Positions 1-5,096 of a stretch of DNA of 5,096 nt are shown here, one piece after another. The stretch is from positions 1 to 5,096 of the forward strand of contig JAKAUD010000025.1 in the NCBI GenBank assembly GCA_021827885.1. Reading direction: 5' to 3'. The DNA is from Thermoplasmata archaeon (lineage in GTDB: Archaea; Thermoplasmatota; Thermoplasmata; Thermoplasmatales; Thermoplasmataceae). A model generated the notes under the pieces. That model was not told where the DNA came from, did no database searches, and saw only the letters and a list, made by a program, of their open reading frames with translations. The position numbers and the translations under genes were made by a program. The first letter of the stretch is position 1. Each line of letters starts with the position of its first letter.

Positions 1-2496
1 GAATTCTTTTTCATATCCACCACTGTTAGATGGATAGGAGATTTTCTCATATATGTTCTTTGCTGCACTTATTGAGTATGTTTGTCTGATGCGTATCTCA
101 GGAACTTCCGAAAAGTATTTCTTTACAATCCTTGCCTCATTGATCTTAAGATTTTTCATAGATTCGTAAACTTCCTCAGTAATGTTACTGATGATGTGCC
201 TGATTAGGTTCTGCTGGGTTATGAGCAGAACACGCCAGTTGTTGTCCTTTAACGGGTCAAATTCTTCTCCGAATAGCCTGTGTCTTATGTATTCATCTAT
301 AAGTTTTGCAATGAGAGCTGAATTCACTTGCATTAAAGGGAAATCCCTTTGTTTTCGACCTCTCGCACTTACATGAATCACTGACACTGCATTAACCACT
401 TTCTGGATGAATGAATTATAACTCTTGGCAGTGAAGATATCTGCAGTGACTGTGTATTCACCAAAAGTTGTCTTTTCTGTAAGTTCTTCACTGTAAAAGA
501 TATCTCCTTCGGTCTTTACCAAAGGTTTTAATTCCTCAAGTTTAGTGGGAAAAGGTTCAAGTTTTTCAATAGAGAGATCTGGAACTTTAAGCTCTGCCTC
601 CTTTTCCTGCAGTATTATTATCCAGAATAAATCGTAATCTTTATAATTAGTTTTGAGACTTACTTTAATCAGATCCCCTACAATTTTGTTTTTTGTAGGT
701 TCCTCTATAATTTCACCGAATGCTCCCATAAGCTGTTCTTCATAGTACTTGATAAAATTCGGATGTTCGATCACGCTCAGAATATCTAAATAAGTATCTG
801 GTGCTTCTTTCTTGATCAGAAGATTTTCCCTGTTTCTTGCTCTCATTTCTTCATATATTGGTAGTCCTCTCCACATTATCCTCAAACCCCTTCCTATGAG
901 CTGTTCTAGGAGAATCGATGAAGATGCAGATCTAAGTGGAACGATTACACATATATTATTGACGTCAAATCCTTCCCGTAGCATAAGAACGGATACTATA
1001 ATTTTTGGTTTTTCATGCTTGTCTATGTCGAAAAGTTTTTGCTCTATTCTCTTCCACACATCCTCACTAACACTGCCTTTCCTATCCGAGTGAATCTCAA
1101 GTACTTCCTCTTCTGAATAACCTTCTTGAATGAGAAAAGAGATAACCAATGGGACGACCCAATGGTCTTCGCATACAATAAGCATCTTTGGATACTTACT
1201 AGAATCAAGTTCTGTAAATTTACTTTCAAGCAATTTAAGTTTAGAGACTCCTGCCCTAAGCATAACTTTTTGTCCCTCTGAAAGGTTTGTAACTCTCTTA
1301 CTTTCTCGCTCTGCCTTAAATTCTAATGGCAAAGTACCGAACTCTTTCCTCTTGTCTATCGCAACCGTCTTGACAAGTCCTTTTTTTATTGCATCTACTA
1401 GTTCAAAATTAGCTACGATGTGCGGGAAGTAGTTTCTTGTGTGATTCTGCCCACTTCCAGTAACTACGTATGGAGTAGCGGAGAAATCTACCTGCATGAA
1501 CCGAATCTTCTTGTTTCCTGAAATTCTATCTAGAGCTTCTTGCCATTTCTTTTCCACTGTCTCATCGGCATTTTTCATCTCACCCAGATGGTGAGCCTCG
1601 TCATTAAACACCACAAGATCAGGAAGATTTGATAAATAGTTCAGTTCCCTGCCCCTTAAGAACTGCTTATCTAAGTTTTCTAAAGAATGTCCCTGCGAAG
1701 TTCCAGGTGTAATTGGAAGCAATTCATTTACGGTGATGTCTGGCCTATCCAGAGGGGAATCTAATTCAGATATTTCTTCATTTTCTGCGAGGAGATGCCA
1801 GTTTGTAATTGCAATCAAACCATCGCCTGTTACTTTTTGTCCTATTTCTTCTTTCTGCGAAACACATCCTTGAATGAACCCAAAAATGCCAGCTTTGTGT
1901 GTTGGCGGGATAAGAAGCTTCTCAAATTTTTGGAAATCTGATTGTTCAACGTCTCTAGTCCCGTCTACTTTTCGTTTTCCAAGGTAAGCGTCCAACAATC
2001 TTTCATAGACTATGATTCCAGGCGCGACTATCAAGAAGTTCTTGGAATATCGTCCATTGTTATTTTCTTCGAACTTGGAGTTTAGATATTGCCAGATAAG
2101 CAAGGCGTTCATCACCCAAGTTTTTCCTGTTCCCGTGGCCATTTTTATGCAGTACTTTGGATGCTCATATTTGTCCTGTTTCAGATCGGACATGCTCATT
2201 TGTGTAAGCAATTCTGGATAAATCATTGCATACGTCTCTCCTACACTAGTAAGTTTGAGTATCTCATGAATATAGATTACGTTCAATATGGATTGCCACT
2301 GACCTTCATGAAAATTTATGTTCCTTTCGTCCGCGAATGCACCATTTGGATCCCAAAATTTCAGAAGTTCCTGAGTTATTGGAGTAACTTTATCGAGAAA
2401 ATTATTCGATGTCCATAGCTGATAGACTTGTTCCGTAATTCTCTTCGCGAGTTTAAGCGGAATGTCTTTAGTACCCAGAGCTTTTATATTTACCAT
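1..2496 (-). CDS. res: Type III restriction enzyme, Res subunit (helicase part; C-terminus cut by window edge)
   Basis: ATP-dependent restriction subunit of a type III system; with Mod it cuts unmethylated foreign DNA (EC 3.1.21.5 in characterised members). The frame is open for 832 codons from ATG 2496 to the left edge with no stop, checked codon by codon. Superfamily 2 helicase motifs appear in order: FHEGQWQSI at residues 62-70, Walker A ATGTGKT 120-126, VAP 157-159, DEAH box 299-302, SATP 339-342, a second RecA-like domain starting near PKMLIVCEDH 436-445, REGFDV 507-512, and the arginine-finger motif QLIGRGLR 532-539. Residues 540-832 form the family's linker region and end in GGYEKEF, a stretch that in relatives leads into the PD-(D/E)XK nuclease. 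That nuclease is not in the window. Relatives are about 880-1000 residues, so roughly 50-170 are missing. The start overlaps the mod stop and has its own ribosome-binding site, so it is translated from the mod message. No frameshift or lost helicase residue is seen. Confidence 0.95.
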   Translation of the reverse strand, partial: MVNIKALGTKDIPLKLAKRITEQVYQLWTSNNFLDKVTPITQELLKFWDPNGAFADERNINFHEGQWQSILNVIYIHEILKLTSVGETYAMIYPELLTQMSMSDLKQDKYEHPKYCIKMATGTGKTWVMNALLIWQYLNSKFEENNNGRYSKNFLIVAPGIIVYERLLDAYLGKRKVDGTRDVEQSDFQKFEKLLIPPTHKAGIFGFIQGCVSQKEEIGQKVTGDGLIAITNWHLLAENEEISELDSPLDRPDITVNELLPITPGTSQGHSLENLDKQFLRGRELNYLSNLPDLVVFNDEAHHLGEMKNADETVEKKWQEALDRISGNKKIRFMQVDFSATPYVVTGSGQNHTRNYFPHIVANFELVDAIKKGLVKTVAIDKRKEFGTLPLEFKAERESKRVTNLSEGQKVMLRAGVSKLKLLESKFTELDSSKYPKMLIVCEDHWVVPLVISFLIQEGYSEEEVLEIHSDRKGSVSEDVWKRIEQKLFDIDKHEKPKIIVSVLMLREGFDVNNICVIVPLRSASSSILLEQLIGRGLRIMWRGLPIYEEMRARNRENLLIKKEAPDTYLDILSVIEHPNFIKYYEEQLMGAFGEIIEEPTKNKIVGDLIKVSLKTNYKDYDLFWIIILQEKEAELKVPDLSIEKLEPFPTKLEELKPLVKTEGDIFYSEELTEKTTFGEYTVTADIFTAKSYNSFIQKVVNAVSVIHVSARGRKQRDFPLMQVNSALIAKLIDEYIRHRLFGEEFDPLKDNNWRVLLITQQNLIRHIISNITEEVYESMKNLKINEARIVKKYFSEVPEIRIRQTYSISAAKNIYEKISYPSNSGGYEKEF

Positions 2497-2508
2497 TAAC
2501 TAACCTCT
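2496..2508 (-). promoter_or_regulatory. Ribosome-binding site and stop-start overlap joining mod to res
   Basis: On the minus strand the mod stop TAA (2498-2496) and the res ATG (2496-2494) share one A, giving TAATG. A purine-rich AGAGGT (2508-2503), inside the last codons of mod, lies about 7 bases before the res ATG, a normal Shine-Dalgarno distance. This fixes the res start and suggests translational coupling: ribosomes ending Mod can restart on Res, while the site also permits independent initiation. Coupling is inferred from the arrangement. Confidence 0.75.
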
Positions 2509-4589
2509 TTAACCGTTGCGCTTTCGAAGCCAAACACATCAACTGCTTTTACACAGACCTTTCTCGTTCCTGCGATTCTTGGAACAAGAAGTTTGACATT
2601 TCTATCCACTTTCAATGTTTCTTTATGGTTTTCCCTGTAATCCTGCCACTTGCTCCGGAATACCTCACCATCGTAATCTGGGTCTATGCTCCAATATTCA
2701 ATTAGGCTTAATGGGTCTAATTCTATTATTTTCTCAAGCTTTTCTTTGTCTGTACTATCCAAGGGTAATGCATCGGGAGAGAGTAAAACATAGTTTTCAA
2801 GTTCAATCTCAAGTTCATTTTCTCCATCTTTTGTAACTTTATTAATAATGGGTTTTAGGTTAAGATACTGTATAGAACTGAATCTGACACTACCTTCATT
2901 TATAAGCTTTTCATAGTCAGCTTTATGCTTTAACTTTTCCAGCAGATCTGGAGGAATAACAAGCACCTCGAGTTTATCGTCGTTCATGCTGTCTATGATC
3001 CTACCAATATCTGTTTCGAAGTTCCACCCTAGAACTATTATCTTCCCCCATCCTCCCATGAACGAACCCCGAAGTTCTTGAGCTTTTTTGAGGGTTGCAT
3101 ATCCTGTTATTTTTGTTGGAGAGTCGACAAAAACAAGTGTATTGCTTTGTTTGATGTGTCCTAAATTTGCAGGTGTGCCATCCTGCATTGGAAACGGGAG
3201 AGCCCCATATAGGTTGATCACGACATTGGAGAGATCACCAATACGTCTAAATTGTGATTTCTCAAATTGCTCTTTCTGATAGTCTCCGATGGATTGATAT
3301 AAGAATGGCTTTGCATTTTGATCAATAAATCTTTTTCTAGAAATCATACAAGCTGGTTTCCCTAAATCAGTTAAAATCCAGTTCCTACCTAGTCTCTCTG
3401 CCACTGCTCCAGTCGTTCCAGTTCCTGAGAAAAAGTCTGCTACTATACCCTTCTCAGGGCAAGAACTAGTTATAATTCTTTCGAGTAATTTTTCAGGTTT
3501 TTGAGTGTCATAGTTAAGTCTTTCTTTGCTCATGGCTTGTATATTCGATATATCTGTCCAAATGCTTTGTAGTGGAGTTCCTTTATTCTCTACCAAATAG
3601 TACTTATAATTTACCGATTTATTTTTTGATATAACAATTATCCCCTGTTCCATTGCTTTGTCTATCCTATCTTGACTCCATCTCCAATGGCAACCAGATG
3701 GTGGAGAAATGACTTCATTTCCAAATCTCCTAGGCTCACCTTGCCCAGAAGCTGTCAGCGTTACTAAACGGTATATTCCCCTTTCATCCTCGTATTTGAA
3801 AAACTGACGAATATATTCAGGATCCGCCTCCGTGTATTGCATTTCAAAATAAGTAACTGTCACCTTCGCATCCCCCATTATCCAGTCGTGAATTTGAGAA
3901 TACTTATCTTCCAAATGACCGTGAGGATTGCTTCTTTTCCAAACTATTTCATTTTTAAGATTTTCCTTTCCAAAAACTTCATCCATAATCACTTTCACAT
4001 AATGCCCAACATGCCAGTCAATGTGTACATAAATTGAGCCCTTCTCGTTCAAAAGCTCCTTCATTAAAAATAGTCTCGGAACAATCATTTCTAAGTACGA
4101 TTTTGTTCCGTCTCTCCATGTGTCAGAGTATGCGAATTGTTCTATAACCGAGGGTTTTTGTTCAATGTCTACTGATGGAAGATGTATTTTTGTTCTATAA
4201 TCTGCCTTACTGTCAAAGGGTGGATCTATATATATCAAATCCACTTTTCCTCTCATCGATGGAAGTCCAGTATCAGGGTCACCAACTAGTAGTGCCTGCA
4301 TTGCAAGTAGATTATCACCATAAATTAATCTATTAAAGAAATAATTATCGTCTTGTGTTTTTACAGATTGTCCGATGAACTTGATCAATCCTCCAGTAGC
4401 CTTTGTTGGAAGCACTAATTCATTTGTCTGTAGAACCATTCTTTGTGATTTTGAAATCCCGTCAACAATTTTCTGTGCCTCTTTCTTACCTCTTTCAACG
4501 ATTCTAGGTAACTCCTCAATTAACGATTTCTTTTGCCCGTTTCCACTTCTCGGGATTGATTCGGTTTTTTCTTCCTTTGTATCAACCAT
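2496..4589 (-). CDS. mod: Type III DNA adenine methyltransferase, Mod subunit
   Basis: Site-specific N6-adenine methyltransferase (EC 2.1.1.72 by family) that uses S-adenosylmethionine and supplies DNA recognition for both methylation and Res cleavage. Numbered from ATG 4589 (697 residues): a Lys/Glu-rich N-terminus (about 3-50); YGDNLLAM 90-97; catalytic DPPF 122-125 after VDLIYI; a likely target-recognition insert about 226-341; TQKPEKLLERI 362-372 (motif X); S-adenosylmethionine-binding FSGTG 387-391; then ILTDLG 405-410. DPPF before FSGTG is the beta-class order, typical of type III Mod. About 250 further residues follow, including NTLVFVDSP, an IIVLGWNF strand and a C-terminus with YWSIDPDYDGEVFRSKW (632-648) and VKAVDVFGFESATV. 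I recall similar tails in relatives paired with this kind of Res. ATG 4589 is preferred because GGTG lies 6 bases upstream; GTG 4601 would add four residues (701) but has no such site. Its stop overlaps the res start. No break or simple-sequence phase-variation tract is visible. Confidence 0.96.
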   Translation of the reverse strand: MVDTKEEKTESIPRSGNGQKKSLIEELPRIVERGKKEAQKIVDGISKSQRMVLQTNELVLPTKATGGLIKFIGQSVKTQDDNYFFNRLIYGDNLLAMQALLVGDPDTGLPSMRGKVDLIYIDPPFDSKADYRTKIHLPSVDIEQKPSVIEQFAYSDTWRDGTKSYLEMIVPRLFLMKELLNEKGSIYVHIDWHVGHYVKVIMDEVFGKENLKNEIVWKRSNPHGHLEDKYSQIHDWIMGDAKVTVTYFEMQYTEADPEYIRQFFKYEDERGIYRLVTLTASGQGEPRRFGNEVISPPSGCHWRWSQDRIDKAMEQGIIVISKNKSVNYKYYLVENKGTPLQSIWTDISNIQAMSKERLNYDTQKPEKLLERIITSSCPEKGIVADFFSGTGTTGAVAERLGRNWILTDLGKPACMISRKRFIDQNAKPFLYQSIGDYQKEQFEKSQFRRIGDLSNVVINLYGALPFPMQDGTPANLGHIKQSNTLVFVDSPTKITGYATLKKAQELRGSFMGGWGKIIVLGWNFETDIGRIIDSMNDDKLEVLVIPPDLLEKLKHKADYEKLINEGSVRFSSIQYLNLKPIINKVTKDGENELEIELENYVLLSPDALPLDSTDKEKLEKIIELDPLSLIEYWSIDPDYDGEVFRSKWQDYRENHKETLKVDRNVKLLVPRIAGTRKVCVKAVDVFGFESATVKEVS

Positions 4590-4595
4590 GTAAAA

Positions 4596-4599
4596 CACC
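4596..4599 (-). promoter_or_regulatory. Likely ribosome-binding site of mod, deciding its start
   Basis: GGTG on the minus strand stands 6 bases before ATG 4589 and can pair with the 3' end of 16S rRNA. The alternative in-frame GTG at 4601 overlaps the upstream side of this sequence and is preceded only by AT-rich CATACTATATT. This makes ATG 4589 the better start. TATATT at 4607-4602 resembles a bacterial -10 or an archaeal TATA element, but I find no matching -35 at 17 bases, so I do not call a promoter. Confidence 0.45.
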
Positions 4600-4692
4600 A
4601 CAATATAGTATGCTAACTAAAACCTATTATTCGGAGAAGTAGCAACCATTGCCACTTCCAACCTCAAAATTTGTGATTCCATCAAATTTCTC

Positions 4693-4715
4693 CTGATAAT
4701 TTTTATCTTTATCAG
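4693..4715. repeat. Inverted repeat CTGATAA / TTATCAG
   Basis: CTGATAA at 4693-4699 and TTATCAG at 4709-4715 are perfect 7-base complements around a 9-base T-rich loop. It lies about 100 bases upstream of the mod start. Neither strand has a T-run directly after the stem, so it does not look like a classic terminator; a protein-binding site or chance in AT-rich DNA are both possible. Confidence 0.35.
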
Positions 4716-4740
4716 CGTGACAAGGAAAATATTCTGCAGG

Positions 4741-4801
4741 TAATTGACATTTTTGAAGAAATTCGTTTTGCACATGACATTTATAATGGAATAATTGACA
4801 T
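4741..4801. repeat. Direct repeat TAATTGACAT, two copies, plus a partial third
   Basis: TAATTGACAT occurs exactly at 4741-4750 and 4792-4801, 51 bases apart start to start, and the core TGACAT recurs at 4775-4780 between them. All three lie in the same orientation in the gap upstream of mod. The copies include TTGACA, the bacterial -35 consensus on the plus strand, but no -10 sits 16-18 bases downstream of either. They may be regulator-binding words; coincidence in a low-complexity region cannot be excluded. Confidence 0.35.
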
Positions 4802-4882
4802 CGTTTTCTTTAGCAAATGTCTTTTTCAAGTTCTTTATTTTGAACAATGGACCGAGAAACAATGTGCATTTGTTTTCAAAAT

Positions 4883-4899
4883 TTCTAAACTTTTTAGAA
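4883..4899. repeat. Inverted repeat TTCTAAA / TTTAGAA
   Basis: TTCTAAA at 4883-4889 and TTTAGAA at 4893-4899 are perfect 7-base complements with a 3-base CTT loop, in the most AT-rich part of the gap (4861-4920, 18% G+C). It could be an operator or a weak hairpin in RNA. No T-tract follows on either strand, which argues against an intrinsic terminator. Confidence 0.4.
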
Positions 4900-4953
4900 G
4901 ATTTAAGAAATGAATTTATTAAAATATTCACACACCCCCCAAGACATCTTTGA

Positions 4954-4969
4954 CAGGAAACAATTCCTG
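4954..4969. repeat. Inverted repeat CAGGAA / TTCCTG just before the 4980 start
   Basis: CAGGAA (4954-4959) and TTCCTG (4964-4969) pair perfectly around an ACAA loop, 10 bases before the plus-strand ATG at 4980. It contains AGGA, the only Shine-Dalgarno-like purine stretch near that start, though at about 20 bases it is too far away in unfolded RNA. It may be an operator or an RNA hairpin affecting that gene; this is inference from position. Confidence 0.4.
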
Positions 4970-4979
4970 AAGCCGTGGC

Positions 4980-5096
4980 ATGAAGATCATTAAGAACCTA
5001 ACCAGTAGTACAATAAAAACCATTCGATTATTAGAAAAATGGACCGGTCGGGATTTGATTAAAGTTTTAATGGAATACAAATTTCCGATACATTTT
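4980..5096 (+). CDS. Hypothetical protein, N-terminal 39 codons only, divergent from mod
   Basis: Open from ATG 4980 to the right edge, 39 codons, and preceded in frame by a TGA at 4968-4970, so ATG 4980 is the first possible ATG. The reading begins MKIIKNLTSSTIKTIRLLEK and continues WTGRDLIKVLMEYKFPIHF. It looks like natural protein: alternating charged and aliphatic residues suiting two amphipathic helices, one Trp and ordinary codons. I do not recognise the family; a small helix-turn-helix protein is a guess from the helical pattern alone. Gene direction is opposite to mod with a gap of about 390 bases, a layout that would allow a shared control region. Weak points: no well-spaced ribosome-binding site, only 39 codons visible, and a minus-strand frame across the same DNA is also open from the right edge to a stop at 4928-4930 (ending VKDVLGGV). 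One of the two is likely real; I favour the plus strand only slightly. Confidence 0.4.
   Translation, partial: MKIIKNLTSSTIKTIRLLEKWTGRDLIKVLMEYKFPIHF

Larger units (their letters stand above)
4602..4979. other. AT-rich intergenic region upstream of mod
   Basis: No gene here can be supported. By hand count 4681-4930 is about 27% G+C (4861-4920 only 11 of 60), against roughly 35-45% in mod and res; from 4931 to 4979 the composition rises again, beginning with a run of six C at 4935-4940. The region should hold the mod promoter and, if the gene at 4980 is real, that of its divergent neighbour. It contains three short inverted repeats and a repeated TAATTGACAT word, listed separately. A perfect TATAAT (plus, 4782-4787) has no -35 at a proper distance. 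A minus-strand frame of 104 codons (GTG 4931 to stop 4617) is open but rich in Lys, Asn, Ile and Phe, as expected of translated AT-rich DNA, and matches no family I know. Confidence 0.6.

Noticed and set aside
812..1432. Plus-strand open frames of 93 and 100 codons opposite res
   Set aside because: They lie wholly within the intact res frame on the other strand, have no family resemblance and are explained as shadows of coding DNA.
2012..2418. Plus-strand open frames of 69 and 109 codons covering the Res Walker A region
   Set aside because: The minus-strand frame here encodes conserved helicase motifs; the plus-strand readings are antisense shadows.
4693..4715. Intrinsic terminator
   Set aside because: The stem is AT-rich with only two G-C pairs and no following T-run on either strand.
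4782..4787. Perfect TATAAT as a plus-strand promoter
   Set aside because: The nearest TTGACA (4744-4749) is 32 bases away and TTGAAG (4753-4758) is 23 away, both outside the 16-18 base range, and the sequence is expected by chance in such AT-rich DNA.
4935..4940. Run of six C as a phase-variation tract for mod
   Set aside because: It lies about 350 bases before the mod start, outside the mod frame, and six bases is short for slippage; no tandem repeat tract exists inside mod.
1..5096. BREX, DISARM or other multi-gene defence system built around the methyltransferase
   Set aside because: No partner genes such as a PglZ phosphatase, DrmA/B helicase or BrxC ATPase are visible; a Mod with beta-class motif order coupled to a DEAH helicase Res is the plain type III arrangement.
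1..5096. CRISPR array, tRNA, rRNA or insertion sequence
   Set aside because: No regularly spaced repeats, cloverleaf, rRNA segments, terminal inverted repeats or transposase motifs were seen.

Overview
The window is dominated by one defence operon on the minus strand: a type III restriction-modification pair, mod (DNA adenine methyltransferase) followed by res (helicase-nuclease). The Mod stop and the Res start share one base. Res runs off the left edge before its nuclease domain, so about 49 to 4589 is two nearly back-to-back genes, with res occupying 1-2496 and mod 2496-4589. A plus-strand gene beginning at 4980, cut by the right edge, may diverge from the operon.

Organism: not identifiable from this window. 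Coding DNA is roughly 35-45% G+C where I counted by hand. Arginine is mostly AGA/AGG and ATA is used freely. The GAGG and GGTG ribosome-binding sequences fit either a low-GC bacterium or a euryarchaeon. No RNA gene, integrase, insertion sequence or marker gene is present to decide between them.

Layout, right to left along the operon. At 4980-5096 (plus) is the first 39 codons of an unrecognised protein. At 4602-4979 is an AT-rich gap (about 27% G+C over 4681-4930) with three small inverted repeats, a repeated TAATTGACAT word and a 104-codon open frame I do not accept as a gene. Then mod: Lys/Glu-rich N-terminus, beta-class methyltransferase core with an inserted target-recognition region, and a long C-terminal extension. 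Then res: a complete superfamily 2 helicase core and the region leading into the missing nuclease.

Working together: in characterised type III systems Mod recognises the DNA site and methylates adenine on one strand; Res joins Mod, uses ATP to signal along the DNA, and cuts when unmethylated sites are in the right arrangement. The overlapping genes fit synthesis of the two subunits in linked amounts. All catalytic motifs that should be inside the window are intact and neither frame is broken, so the system looks functional as far as can be seen. I found no clearly novel system; the points most worth a second look are the Mod C-terminal extension, the unidentified divergent gene and the structured AT-rich gap between them.
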